Shown: positions 1 through 11,741 of the stretch, piece after piece | Layout: the number at the start of each line of letters is the position of its first letter | Position numbering within the stretch: the first letter of the stretch is position 1 | From: Cylicocyclus nassatus | Taxonomy: Eukaryota; Nematoda; Chromadorea; Rhabditida; Strongylidae | DNA: 64,000 nucleotides | Direction: 5' to 3' | Assembly: GCA_958299035.1 (NCBI GenBank) | Contig: CATQJL010000305.1 | Coordinates: 76,042,792-76,106,791, forward strand | Notes under the pieces: model-generated | The model's database searches: none | Told to the model about the DNA's origin: nothing | The model's input: only the letters and a program-made list of their open reading frames with translations | Program-made: the position numbers and the translations under genes

Positions 1-307
1 CGACTGATCTCATACTGTACTTAAGTTTGGATTGCTAGAGCACCAAGTCTCATTGTTCACATATCTCCCCCTTAATAATTAGTGGCTTTTGCGTAGGTTG
101 TTTTGTCAGAACTATGATCAGTAGATTATGCCGTTATCGATGTCATAAGTGCATGCCCACTGAACTGCGCAACCCTTTGTCATCACTGGTAGCCGGATGT
201 AAAGCTGGCTTAGTTCTTTTTTGTCACTCTTATGATCTGCCAAATCGTCTACGGTCTAAGCACTTGTGTGGATAAAAGTTGGTTTTCCATAACTCACGCT
301 ATTTTAG

Positions 308-2253
308 ATGATCGTAACCGTGTCGTTCTTTCCAAGACTGAGGATAACCCAAATGGTTATATAAATGCGTCTTTCATCCAACTTCCAAAAGGTCGCATGC
401 ACTTCATTGCTGCTCAGGCACCACTTGCTTCTACGCTCGAAGAATGGTATGTGCCAACTGTCTTTCTGTCTGCTACCACGGTTTTGCACATTGCTTAATT
501 TGACGGAAAAACACTTAGCTTTTTTACAGGTGGAAGATGATTGATGAACAGAAAGTTGTGATGATTGTCATGTTATGTAAATTGGTGGAGATGAGCAAGG
601 TATGTCTACCCTACCTCTGCTGTCCTTGCTAGCATACAGTCTGCTTAAGGTCAAATGTGAACGTTACTGGCCATCCGAAGTTGGACAAAGCCTCCTTTTC
701 GGTGCATACGAGATCACGTTGGAATCGGAGGAAAGGTATGAATGATTATTTTTTATAGGTAGTATATCGTTTTTTTTGTTGAAATGACGGGGTTCGTGCT
801 AGCATATCCATTAGAGTCTTGTTTCGTTGAAATTTGATCTTTTTTTAACTCTTTTTTCTTTGGTTTTCTGGAACCAAATGTTTCTCAAAAGTGATTCTGC
901 TGCCATGCGCCTCTGGTTTTATCTGAAGGATGGCGTGCCAAACTTTGCGCTTTGCGCAAGTGTGGTTATCCAATCAATTGGGGTTTTGTCGTCAGTTATG
1001 AATCAGTTGATCAGTTATTATTTTCGAGATTGCAGTCTCACACAGGTGCCATTCGTGTCTCTTACTGTTTGAAAGTGGGTTGGAGCAAATTCATTGAAAA
1101 CATCAGTGAACATGCACCGTATTACTATCATCCGGGATTTAATTCTCTTGATTGTTAAACATCTATTTTGACCAATCTGAGTGACCAGTGAATAAAATGA
1201 ACTTTACCCGTGTCCACTCAGTGGCAGCACAGCTACTAAAAACGACATTTTCAGTTTCACTGACGATGAGTACCTTATGAGACGGCTGAAAATGACCCAT
1301 TCGAAAACAGGCGAATCAAGGTCGATCACACAACTGCACTACAGGTAATTCTGCTTCATCATGTTTCATTTTTGCACAATGCGCCTACTATGTTTCTAGG
1401 GAATGGCCTGATCACGGTTGCCCATCGGGCGAAGATCAGCTAATCAACATGATTGAAAAAATGGCTGAATACAATAAGAATTCTACAGCCCCTGTTCTTG
1501 TTCACTGCAGGTAAGATTTCTATTAATTCTCTTACTTCCTTGTCATTTTGACTTTCTAGCGCTGGCGTGGGACGTACTGGAACAATCATATCAGTCAATT
1601 ATATAAGGGAACTGATTGAGTCTGAGGAGTTGGACTCTTTGGACATATTCGAACTTGTCATGAGTTTAAGGAAACAGAGAGCAAGCATGGTGCAGACACA
1701 GGTTTGTTGGCGCTAGCGCTCGATGTAAAACTTGATTTTAGTTTTTTTTTCAGGATCAGTTCCATTTCGTTCACAAGTGTGTTGCTCACTACTGCAGAGA
1801 AAGATTGGGACTTCCCCACCCCTCGCCCAAAGAAGAAGCCCCTGTGAGTTGCAGGACTTCAGTCCCACTTCTACGCATTAGAACATTTTTGCTGTACATG
1901 GTTGCTTGAAATTTTCATCCAACGCTTTATGAGCGGTACTCAGCATTTTGAACTGAAAGCGCAGCACGTTGGAAAATAGTAGATCAAAATTTTTTACTTC
2001 TCCTTATCTCGCTTCGGTTTAAGGAATCTCCTCCCATGGTTCCGAATCACTTAGCTCCTCCTCACAATGCTGTAAACGAGAATGGTGACCTTTCTATAGA
2101 TAATGATAGTGACGATGAATTTGAGGGAACTGATGTTCCGGGTAAGTTCGCTCGGCGTTAGTGTTGGCACATCGCGAACTTTTAATTTTAGATTTTCCGC
2201 ACGAGCCGCCTGCTCCACGAGGACCAGAGGAACTGGGCAGCGCGGCAAGTTGA
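308..2253 (+). CDS. Protein tyrosine phosphatase catalytic domain, 5' end missing
   Basis: This gene encodes a classical non-receptor-like tyrosine phosphatase, which hydrolyses phosphotyrosine through a cysteine-phosphate intermediate. Nine exons can be read with matching phases: 308-446, 530-599, 650-735, 1255-1344, 1400-1510, 1560-1701, 1754-1843, 2024-2141 and 2192-2253, about 301 residues. In order they give the substrate-loop region NPNGYINASFIQ, the KCERYWP motif, the WPD loop (EWPDHGCPSGEDQ), the P-loop HCSAGVGRTG with catalytic Cys and Arg (split by an intron inside the Ser codon), and the Q-loop QTQDQFHF. The tail is acidic and proline-rich and ends in EELGSAAS. An AATAAA at 2352-2357 supports stopping at 2253. 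The N-terminal exons, including the pTyr-recognition NRY part, were not found and probably lie left of the window. A frame at 2382-2483 could be an alternative last exon, but it does not join in phase. Confidence 0.93.
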
Positions 2254-2483
2254 AGGTATCTGTCTTCACTCTAGATGCAGGATTTGCTTTTGTAAAGCCC
2301 TTGAGCAACCCGCTCCCAAAAATTTCCTCATTCTATGGCCTTATAATCTCCAATAAATTAGATCAGTTGATACTTCTTCAGGCCGATATGTTGGTGCAAT
2401 TTGAGAAAGCGTCAGATTTTTGGACGAATACGGTCAAAGTGCAAGTGGTGAAGCCGTTCTCGAGACTCTTCGGCTCATTGTAA

Positions 2484-3723
2484 GGTGATTACTGCGCATA
2501 TGTTTTCGCCATTTCGTCTTATTGTTATAGGAGTTTTTTTGTTTTACGTGTGATTTGCCCATTGTGATTTTTTTTGCTTTGCATCTTCCCAGACAACATT
2601 CCACAATGTTCATTCGGTCTAATATCAGTCTTTACCTCTGTAGTCGTCCCTGGTATATTACTCTCGCTCATATGTACCTTTATTCTTGTTGTACCTTAGT
2701 AGCGCTGGAATCACTGATCTGAAAAGATCATTCCGCCCATGTTCATTGGCGCAGATCTTGAGATATCGGGTGCATGTGTTCTCCTGCGCAGTGAATCATA
2801 TCCAACCCTCTTTCATGTTATTACACCAATGTCTTACTGGATGGCAATTGAACTCTAACAAACAATATGCTACTGCTTTGGAACAAATTGACTTAGCCAT
2901 AAATAATCCATATTGCAATCTTGTATGTTTTTCGTTGACTATTTCGGAGTGCGAATATCTGCAATGGCTCTGAAGCTCACTTTTTGTAACATACTTTCAT
3001 CACCTGTGATTATATCTCCATCGAACTACTTGGCTGTTTCAATCGTGATTTGTTTCTTGTATATCTGTAACGTATTATAAGATATACGAACTGCACTCGG
3101 TGTTGATCGTTTCAGCATAAAATTTTGTCCAATCAAATACCCTATGCTGCATGAAGGCTGCACATTATGTAAATTTCAAAATATTGGGTTCAATCTTTCC
3201 TAGATGCGCCTTTTTTATAGTTTCCACTTAACAGCTGACTAGTTGCAACACTAGAATATTTCTTATCTTAGGTTTGAAAGTTGCGTACATGACCATAAAA
3301 TTGTGCAAATGACTTCACTTGTAAATAATCGTAATTGATTTGATTGGTGACTTTTAGGAATTCTAGATCACTTTTGTTTAAAAATCCGTGGTTTGGCTTC
3401 CGCTCGCACAGCCACTCTTGTGGCGCAAGCTAGCCTGTTGATGTCTGTTAGCTCTATCATTGTGGAAACATCGTAATAATAATGTTTACCAGCGTCAGTC
3501 AAAGTGCGAATGAAGGCTCCGCAGCAACCAGTTTCTTGATATGACCAACCACCACATATCAATGCACTCTGGTCTCTGAAGACGTGGTGCTCATTGAATT
3601 TGCTACATTTTGTTCGTCCAATCTCCTTTCAGATACAGATTTACCACTGAGAACGAAGTCAGCCAGAGTTTATCAGGAATAAAAGTGTCGATCACATGAC
3701 GTGTAGCGTTTACAACAGTCTTG
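2484..3723. other. Intergenic stretch, no supported gene
   Basis: AT-rich sequence downstream of the phosphatase. Short open frames on both strands (for example 2686-2973 + and 3368-3562 -) have no recognisable domain, no convincing splice sites and no neighbouring exon in phase. Nothing else is seen here. Confidence 0.5.
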
Positions 3724-3726
3724 TTA

Positions 3727-4000
3727 GGGATCGTTCATACCGCGCACAAAGGCGGACGAAGCCGGACGAAGCCGGACAAAGGCGGACGAAGGCGGACGAA
3801 GCCGGACAAAGCCGGACAAAGGCGGACGAAGGCGCGGTCTCGTCTCGTCTCGTTTCTCTCGACACGCACACATACTCACACGCGCCTTCGTCCGCCTTTG
3901 TCCGACTTCGTCCGCGTTTGTCCGGCTTCGTCCGCCTTTGTCCGGCTTCGTCCGCCTTCGTCCGCCTTCGTCCGCCTTTGTGCGCGGTATGAACGATCCC
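3727..4000. mobile_element. Foldback MITE built of 10-bp repeats, TTA target duplication
   Basis: The sequence starts GGGATCGTTCATACCGCGCA and ends with its reverse complement, and is flanked by TTA on both sides (3724-3726 and 4001-4003). Each arm is about 110 bp and consists mostly of a degenerate 10-bp tandem array of the form ACRAAGSCGG. The arms are separated by a CT/CA-rich loop (about 3836-3890). A TTA duplication with a GGG start suggests a PIF/Harbinger-type non-autonomous element, which is inference. The terminal sequence resembles that of the element at 52219-52444. Confidence 0.85.
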
Positions 4001-4007
4001 TTATTAT

Positions 4008-4170
4008 GATACCCTTTGATTCAAGTGGGAGGGGTGGCGGTTTGGAAGGCGCGGCTTCGATGCCTAATGACGGCTGGGGAAGGATCAGAGAGCACGCGCG
4101 AGGAGACGCAGACTGCATCGCGGGTGCGAGCAGTCGCCTTCCAGCCGATCCCGCTGAATCAAAGGGTATC
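4008..4170. mobile_element. Short MITE, ends GATACCCTTTGATTCA
   Basis: A perfect 16-bp terminal inverted repeat, GATACCCTTTGATTCA at 4008-4023 and its complement at 4155-4170, encloses a GC-rich core. Related copies are at 46469-46653 (same TGATTCA ends and the ATCAGAGAGCA core) and, decayed, at about 18940-19020. It lies directly next to the 3727-4000 element. No coding capacity is visible. Confidence 0.8.
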
Positions 4171-4735
4171 GTCGCATTCACGATCGGGCGGTTTTTTTTT
4201 TGATTTTTCCCATTTTGGACCAGAGCTCAGATGCAATGTCAAAGTTAAGACTTAAAGGTGGGTTGTGTGGTCCGGAATGGTATCGTTTTCGGATTTTAGA
4301 CTAACAAAAATTCAGCATAAGTGGGTGATCAAAAATGATATTCTTCTCAATTCTTGGAATCATACACGAAGGTTACATTAGCCATAGCACTATAACTGCA
4401 TGTGTTTTCTTTGGAAAAATTGTACCTTTGTTTCGAGTTGGTCACAAACTTGGTGTACAATCCAATCACTAGAAATCACAGTGGGATTTTTTGTAAAAGT
4501 GAAGTAATTCATTAAAGGGGCCATCGTTGGTTTTGAAACAATCATATTCGTAATGAGCATGTGATACCGATCTATGTATGATCTAATCTTTGTGACATGG
4601 AAATGAAAAAATTTATGTCCTGATAGATTTGAATGAGCGAATGTCGTCTGCGCTTGAAATCACCTATATATCTGCACTGGATTTTCCGAAAAAAGCATCA
4701 ATCTTTGAAAATTTCAAGCCAGTTTCGTGACTGTA

Positions 4736-5140
4736 CTATATCCCAACCCTGACTGGAGTTCCTCCTAACTTCTCCAAACATGAGCCAAGAATCCGTGAAG
4801 CATCATCGTGACTGATAAATTCAGGACTTCCGACAACGTACGACCCACGGTGGGCCATATTGTCATCAATGCATGTAATTTTAAAAATAGGGTGAGAAAA
4901 TGATAGAATGGACCGGCTGCTGCCGATGGCGTCTTTTTCTCAGTTTTTATTTTTTTGGGCATTGAAAGATCATTTAGTGGGAATTGTGTACCAAATCCAG
5001 GATGTAACGGGCAATATAGAAGGTAGACTACATTGAAATTTATATTCTTTTTTTGCTGGATCTGGAAAATCATAACATATGCTCCACTTGACTGTGTACA
5101 ATGCAGTAAACCTGTAAATCAGAAATTTTGTAATATGCCA
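4736..5140 (-). CDS. Unidentified gene fragment (C-terminal exons)
   Basis: I do not recognise this gene. On the minus strand, a frame ending at a TAG at 4736-4738 reads ITCIDDNMAHRGSYVVGSPE, then FISHDDASRILGSCLEKLGG, then TPVRVGI; its composition looks like real protein. In the same frame, but separated by two stops, an upstream piece (about 5138 to 5000) reads TVKWSICYDFPDPAKKEYKF and onward, preceded by a good acceptor TTTCTGATTTACAG. A donor at TTG/GTACAC and an acceptor in GGCAGCAG would remove the stops and keep phase, so a two-exon structure of roughly 5138-4991 and 4929-4736 is possible. It sits head to head with the Arg/Ser-rich gene and may be the end of a decayed gene, since nothing continues upstream past that gene's promoter. 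Confidence 0.4.
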
Positions 5141-5208
5141 CTGCTCTCTAAAATCAGTCAAGCCCAATGATGTTGATGATTTCGGAATGGTTTGTTGATA
5201 GCATGGGA

Positions 5209-5216
5209 TATAAAAG
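5209..5216 (+). promoter_or_regulatory. TATA box of the Arg/Ser-rich gene
   Basis: TATAAAAG lies 35 bp before the ATG at 5251, with a GATA-type motif (TTGATAGC) a few bases upstream and TCATTTACTAACC just before the start codon. The paralogue at 30 kb has the same arrangement, which supports function. Confidence 0.7.
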
Positions 5217-5250
5217 CTAAGGCAACATGTAGTATCTTCATTTACTAACC

Positions 5251-5879
5251 ATGCCTCCCACGACACGGAGTAGGAGCACGAGGCGGAGTCGTGCACTCAA
5301 TGATGACGACGACAGCGACTCCTCACCCCAAAATCGGCAGTCATCATCTCGAAGATCAACTGCTGGAAGCGACCAAAGAGCAAGTGCAGGAAAAACTCGT
5401 TCTCGTTAGTCTAGTGGGCTTCGTTTTCTGAGCGGTAATAAGAAAGCGCTTCAGGTTCACGAAGACGATCCCGCCGAATGAGACGCAGTTCGCGGTCACC
5501 AGGCAGATCCCGCTCTCGATCCAGGAGACGTAGCCGTTCTCGACGCTCAAGATCCAGAAGGAGATCCCGACGCTCGAGATCTCGCCGTTCAAGATCCAGA
5601 AGATCGAGATCTCGCCGTTCAAGATCCAGAAGACACTCAAGATCACGCTCCAGGAGAAGAAGTCGATCTCGAAGACGAAGAAGAGGAAGCCGTAGATCGC
5701 GAAGGTGAGACTCAAGCATTCGAAGAACTTCACTTAACATGTTGTTTAGGTCACGACGCTCGAGTCGCTCTCGAAGACGAAGACGAAGTAGAAGACGACG
5801 TGCAGGAAGAGACCAAAACGATCAAGATGATAACATGTCGACAAACCGAAGAACGAGGAGGACATCCAATCAATCATAA
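5251..5879 (+). CDS. Arg/Ser-rich basic protein, protamine-like
   Basis: Three exons (5251-5404, 5455-5704, 5750-5879), with introns of 50 and 45 bp and GT-AG ends, encode 177 residues. The N-terminal 50 residues are mixed, with an acidic patch (NDDDDSDSS). The middle, from about residue 52 to 150, is almost only Arg and Ser in RS/RSRR repeats. The C-terminus turns Asp/Asn-rich (AGRDQNDQDDNMS) and ends TSNQS. There is no RRM, so it is not a classical SR splicing factor. Size, composition and the compact TATA/GATA promoter fit a sperm nuclear basic protein like the nematode SPCH proteins; this is inference, and an RS-domain nuclear protein is the alternative. A paralogue with the same exon layout lies at 30005-30528 on the other strand. 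Confidence 0.85.
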
Positions 5880-6157
5880 ATACTGACACTATATCTGAGC
5901 AAATTTTGCCAACGGCTAAATACGCTCACCAATAGAAGCCCATTGCCATAAAGATGCAGTATCACTAGTAGTCTCATAAAGATGCACTATCACTGGTCAT
6001 ACAATGTAAAAGTTGATGCCTCTGATTGTGAAAAAAGACGGCTTTACCCCTTGTCCTTTTGCACTGTGCGTCAACTGTTGTAGGATAACTGCGCAGAAAG
6101 CGCAGATGATGAATCAGAGGGGTCTCCGGTGGTGTAATTCATCTGCTTGATCGAATT

Positions 6158-6382
6158 TATAGGGCTTATCGAATTGAGTGTCGTTTGCACCGGCATCTCC
6201 ATCTTCGCGCTGGACTCTTCCGCAGGACTGCTCTCTGAGCACTTTCCCAGGGCGAGCGTGGGAAAGGCGGAGCATCAATCGATTGGAAGTGATTAGGAAG
6301 CATGTAACGCAGAAGAGACGCAGAGCCCAGCGCGAAGATGGAGATGCTGGTGCAAATGACACTCAATTTGATAAGCCCTATA
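6158..6382. mobile_element. MITE with ~50-bp terminal inverted repeats
   Basis: The ends TATAGGGCTTATCGAATTGA and TCAATTTGATAAGCCCTATA continue inward as an inverted repeat for about 50 bp (6158-6212 against 6328-6382), including CATCTCCATCTTCGCGCTGG. The 115-bp core is unique in the window. The short open frames crossing it are by-products of the inverted repeat. Confidence 0.8.
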
Positions 6383-7625
6383 CAAGACTTTCGACGAAGG
6401 ATCCACCAACTGATGGCAACTTTTCAAGCGTTTTCTTTCGATTCGCAGACGGTTGCCAAGTCTGAGAAAACACCGTCCCCGGCATTGAGCTAGTGGAAGG
6501 CGTACATACTTTACATACATCCGAAATATTATACTGGCCTCATACTTGCCAAGTAAAGACATGATCATAAGCGGCTCAGAAAGATTGCAACACTTTGATG
6601 TCAGTGTGCACTACTATTGCATGTCTTGCGCATGTCCTCTGCGTGTACCTTGAGAAGCTTCATATCGGGAGATGTCGCTTGTAAGAGGACGGCAGCTACG
6701 CACAACAGCAATATGTCTCAAAGGCAGTGTCCAGGAAAAAGCCGATTTTGAGATGTGCTTATCCTACTCGCTATGCTGGATCCGAAAATCCCAACGGAGA
6801 GCGCGAAAACGGAGATGAAGAGGTCTAACGCAGGATGAAAATCAGCTTGTGAATGGGACCTTCCACTCTGTGAGTCACTCCCTCTTCAGGTGCGATCATC
6901 TGGTTTTCGATCTGAAATCGTGCGTTCTATCCCTGGCAATGTTAGGGCGGCTAGTAGAAGCGAGAAGATCGCTCTTGAAGCTGGGAGAGTGACTTCACGA
7001 AATGGAAGGCCCCGCCCACTTGTTGATTCCTTCCTGCGCTAGAGCCCTTTTACGCCGTTTTCGCACTCTCCAGTGCGTATTATCGGATTCAGCATAGCGA
7101 ATAAGCCCAGATAAGCACAAAATTTCAAAATCAACTTCTTGTCGCTTTTGGCAGCGTATCAAAGTAGGGCCACCTTTCAAGCCAATGTTAAGTCGCGGCG
7201 CAAAACCTCTTCAAAAGTTAGAAAATCGCTCCGGAGCAACGAAAATGTGCAAGACCCTTAGACGGCATCGCTCTCCCATCCATGCCCACCCATTTTTGCG
7301 CGCCCATCCAATCATCGTTTCGGATATTGGGGTTTTCACGGATTCTCACTTCATATTCGAATCAGGAACATGAGAAGGCTCCGGAACGATCAAAACGTGG
7401 TAGTCGAGAATCTAAGTGGACGGTGCCTTTAACTGTCAAATGGGGTGGCAAGACTTAGGTAGTCCTTTCCCCAGTTGCCCCTAAGGTCATTTTAAACTCC
7501 CGAGCGCGGATGGCGTTCTACTCTTTAAAATAAGCGTCATGCTCTTATGTTGTAGGGAATCCTCCAGACATCTACTCGGGAGACCAATGCCGTGCGATGG
7601 CCGGCTTAGCTGTCATATGCTTTTG
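6383..7625. other. Intergenic, repeat remnants only
   Basis: No gene is seen. GC-rich patches (6780-7300) and a segment ending GTGGACGGTGCCTTTAA near 7415-7435 resemble one end of the MITE at 45558-45889, so part of this stretch is probably an old copy of that family. Confidence 0.4.
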
Positions 7626-10015
7626 GTTGGGAACAGGGTCAAGCGTGGGGTGTAGCACGCCACACCTGGGGTCGTAGAGGAGTCAGGAAGAGGGGAGGGG
7701 GGTCGTTATGAGGTGATAGTGATGTTATCGACATGAAGTCAGTCAACAATGTCTGATAGTTGTGCAAGATACTAGCACTGGTGTTTTGGCCTTTCGTCTT
7801 ATACGTATAGTAAGCATAATGCAAGAATCCCAAAAGCAGAAAAGCACCGTGTCTGTAATTAGCATGTCAAATAACCCCTGTGAAACAAGTTCAAGCGAGT
7901 TTTGAGGTTTCCGAATATTGGGCCACTCAAGTAAAAGGTCATTTTCGATCATGTTAACTTTGTTTCAAAAATGAGTTAACTACTTCTCTCTGCACTTAAT
8001 ACAAAGAACTACCACTTGTTTGCTTACTTTAGGAATTCTACTTCCAATAACCTCCAAATTGAGAAATTAAGAGCAAGCCAAAATCTCGTTTGAATTTTTC
8101 GCTTTTGATTTCTCAGACTAGAGAAGACCAATCAGACTCAAATCACTTTTGTGAAAGTTGTGAGAACCAGGCGATCAGTTGTATAGTCGTCCTCCCCCCA
8201 CTAGACAGGCTCCATGTCAGGAGTCACGCCGCGCGCCGTGCCGCTTCGTCGCGAACGTCGCGTCTAAATTTTGTACCCCACAGAACTGCTCGGTGCTAAA
8301 GTGGCACGGCGCCAGTTTAGGGGAGTGGGGGGTGGGGGCAGATACATGGCTCGTATCATAAGTAAGACTGCGCCAGGAGTGCTAGCTTGTGTTTTGCTGA
8401 CATCGCTCGCGGCATCGCTTCGCGAAAAATTCGCGCCGACCGTGACTCCTGACCGTTCCCCCACTAGACACACAGCGGACGAATTTGAATTTGAGTAGGA
8501 GCAAATGGCTAGCGTCAGGGCGCGGCAGACGCCGCCACGGTCAAAGTGTGCGCATATGCTGTTTTTTCATTTTTCTTCGTGTTTCTTTGTTGTTACTCTT
8601 ATTGCGGCAATGCATCATATCAGATTCGAGATTTTGCTACCGGTGATCGTTGTTTCATGCTGTCATTATCGTTTGCCTCACATTTTTCAGGTAAAGATGG
8701 GATTACGACGCAGTTGAAGATTCCTGATGAAATGTCGCTGCCTTTCCGGTAAAAAAAAACACATGCACAAGCGTCTTTCGTGAATTGAATCAATTTCCTA
8801 ATTGAGTGTGCTCTCCAAACTTTTTTTTTAGACCTGAATCTTTTCAAGAAGTATAGGTGAGTTTTTTGGATGATGCATCCGGCATACTTGTACATGGCAA
8901 TATCCATGTCATACGTATATCCTTAATTGCACGTAAGCACTTGGTTGTTTGTTTCTTCCCTTATCTGTGAGGAAGTGAATTCCTGGCCCCTAGTCTTCAC
9001 TGCGTGTATTTTCAGCTTTACTTGGAAAAAATATAAGGCAAACGAGAATAACAGCATGGAACAACGATCACCGGTAGCAAAATCTCGAATCTGATATGAT
9101 GCATTGCCGCAATAAGAGTAACAACAAACAAACATGAAGAGAAATGAAAAAACAGCATATGCGCACACTTTGACCGTGGCGTCTGCCGCGCCCTGAGACT
9201 AGTCATTTGCTCCTGCTCAAATTCAAATTCGTCCACTGAGTGTCTAGTGGGGGGAGGGCGACTATACTTGTTCTTGCCGCTTTCCCTCGAGATTCAAGTA
9301 GTGGCGCAGACTTAGCATATTACCGCAACCCAATATTTTCGCAATGTTTTCTGTTTGCATAATTAAGGAAAAACGGCTATATCTTGCCCTAGGAATTTTG
9401 AATGGAATTCCTGCTATGTGGAAAGGTTTAGCAGTAGCAACCACATAAAAAAGAGAGATTTGAATACTGTGAAGGTAAGTTAATGGGGTTGGCACAACCC
9501 CTAAAAAGGTGTGGCGGCCGCAGCTTCTTAGCCTGAGTCTTGTAGTTTTCACAGGAGTAATCTGGGCCTGATTCATTTTCTTCGCTCTGAGTAAAAGCTG
9601 GTGAAAGCGCAGCCATTAGAAGCGAAAAATGGGAAGACGTGATTTTGGCCTGCTTCTAATTCCATAGCTTGAAGTTTATTTAAAGCAGGATTCATGGTAT
9701 GGGTAAAGAGGAAGTACTGCTTTGTACTGATTACAAAAAGAGTTAGCTAATTTACTTCTGAAAAATAGTTAATGATGCTTGAAATCGACCACTTCACTTG
9801 AGTGGTCCAATATTGGGAACCCGCGAACTTGCTGAATCTTGGCATGGGGGTTATTCGACATGATGGTTACGAATATGTGCCTAATTATGCATGGTAGAGC
9901 CTTTATGTCATGCCTACGGAAAGCAAACGATGGCTGGTGGGGGGTTGGGGGAGGGGGGATCGTATCCGATGCTTGTGTGCCACACCTTTTGCTCGACCCT
10001 GATTGGGAAGTTCCT
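7626..10015. mobile_element. Large, ancient foldback element (2.4 kb)
   Basis: Matching blocks occur in inverted order. The outer ends are AACAGGGTCAAGCGTGGGGT at about 7630 against the complement of about 9970-10010. The middle blocks around 7890-7980 pair with 9750-9860 (both contain CCACTCAAGT and AATATTGG). Blocks at 8090-8200 pair with 9520-9640 at visibly lower identity. The innermost block 8455-8700 pairs closely with 9015-9260, for example GTCAAAGTGTGCGCATATGC. The centre is about 8715-9015. Frames in the arms (such as 8090-8299 + and 9428-9616 -) share weak protein similarity only because the arms are copies. No transposase is visible. Arm identity falls outward, so the outer boundaries are approximate. 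Confidence 0.7.
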
Positions 10016-10995
10016 CGTGGAACATTTTGCTGTTGAACGCAGATAACTTGTGGTTAAACTCGGGAGTCCCAATGTAAACGGCTTGAAGTTTGTACTGAAC
10101 CACTGTCTAGCACATCTGAATTTTCTCTCACCTGAGCTTATCTCTTTTGTGTTTTGATATGCAAATAATAAAGTCTACTCATATACTATCAAAGGATGTT
10201 CATTAACTTTACATTGAAACTTTAACGAAAGTTCACAGCAAAACAAAAATTATCTTCAGGGCATTTGCACTATTTCCCTCTTAATTGTGCCTTTGTAAAC
10301 TTTGGTTACTCTATTTTTCGGAACTGAAATAAACATGTCATCATTCCTCTAAATTGAAGAATTTACTTTCGGAGGCAAAAGGATTGATCGTACGCATTAA
10401 AATCATGAGTATGAATGTCGGTTCTGAAAGTGATTGCAAAAAAAAAAATTCAATAAAATTCTCTAACGCTGCACGCGCGTGCGACGAATCAAGTCATCCT
10501 CACTTCTGATAATGCAGTGAAAGTTCGCGTTCTCTGCACTGCTCTCCAACCAGTACTTGAGGTTGCAATGATTACGGGGGGGGGGGGGGACTGTCTTTTC
10601 GCACGGGCGATCTCTAGCGCCACCATGGTGGCTTGTCTTAATGTCTTAACACGTCATGTACGGCGCAGGTTTTTTTCTTCCCCTGTGCTTTGCTCATGCA
10701 GAAGCCGACGTCGGATGTGTCGCAACGGCGGTAGCTCGTGTGGAAAGCAATCGTGCGTATCGCCCTGCATCCATAGATGCGATAGGGGGAGTGAGGGATC
10801 TTACCCTCTTCACTTTAAGGCCAAACTCCCGATGACCCCCTTCACCTGGGCCGAGATTGGTATTGTACTCTGAGAATATGATAAAAATCGTCATTAAAAG
10901 GTTTTGCAGGCTAAGTACCTCAAGCAACAAGTACACTCATAAATTTACAAAAGAAACGGTATTTATGTTTATTTATATTATTTATTTATCCTCGG
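10016..10995. other. Intergenic with a foldback-end remnant
   Basis: No gene is recognised. A segment at about 10785-10860 carries CCCTCTTCAC and GACCCCCTTCACCTGGG, resembling the ends of the 34856-36519 foldback element. A 14-base G run lies at 10576-10589. Confidence 0.4.
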
Positions 10996-11741
10996 TTCAT
11001 TTGGAGAGCAGAAAGTGAGGACAAAAAATCAGTTGGTTTTTGGAGAATATAAAATCCCTCATATCTCGCGGCACAGAAGACCTAGAAAAAAGTCGACGTT
11101 CTACATCGATTCTCCATGATCTCAGCTTTCGAATGGTATACAGCATGTTAGGGCTTCTTTGCTTCCCGGCTCTAAAAATCATTTGCTCCGGTAACCGATA
11201 AAAGCCAATACATTGGTGGAGCCGGGTTGGAGCAAGCTAATAGTAAATATCTCCACCCCATTTTTGAAAACTGGTTAGTTTTTTTGCCCAGCAACCTATA
11301 TCGACCTAGACCGTCGACTTCTTTCTAGCCCCCCCCTCTACCGAGAGATACACCGCATTTTATCTGAAAACATGGTCATTTTCAACAGCAGATTTCTGCC
11401 AAATGAAGATATAATCACTGCTGATTATCTACCTGTGTTAAAGAGCAAATCTTCCTTAACAAACTTAGACCGTCGACTTTCTCGTAACGTTCATTTGGAG
11501 AGCAGAAAGTGAGGACAAAAAATCAGTTGGTTTTTGGAGAATATAAAATCCCTCATATCTCGCGGCACAGAAGACCTAGAAAAAAGTCGACATTCTACAT
11601 CGATTCTCCATGATCTCAGCTTTCGAATGGTATACAGCATGTTAGGGCTTCTTTGCTTCCCAGCTCTAAAACTCATTTGCTCCGGTAACCGATAAAAGCC
11701 AATACATTGGTGGAGCCGGGTTGGAGCAAGCTAATAGTAAA
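10996..11741. repeat. Direct duplication, two ~253-bp copies 493 bp apart
   Basis: Copy 1 (about 10996-11248) and copy 2 (about 11489-11741) both run from GTTCATTTGGAGAGCAGAAA to GGAGCAAGCTAATAGTAAA and differ at only a few positions (for example CGACGTTC/CGACATTC). The 240-bp spacer contains a second copy of the motif TTAGACCGTCGACTT near each boundary, so this may be a tandem duplication of a 493-bp unit whose last part was lost, rather than LTRs. No coding capacity is visible. Confidence 0.85.

Noticed and set aside
827..1158. Open frames inside the third phosphatase intron
   Set aside because: Exons 650-735 and 1255-1344 join in phase as AGT/S FTDDEY without them, and the frames have no phosphatase motif.
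5411..5740. Minus-strand frame rich in Leu/Arg/Asp (LRDLRLPLLRLRDRLLLLER)
   Set aside because: It is the antisense of the Arg/Ser-rich exon. The repeated codons make the opposite strand open without selection, and the same happens at 30033-30218.
10996..11741. Direct repeats as LTRs of a small retroelement
   Set aside because: The 240-bp spacer has no primer-binding site, polypurine tract or coding sequence, and the copies do not begin TG or end CA. A local duplication is simpler.
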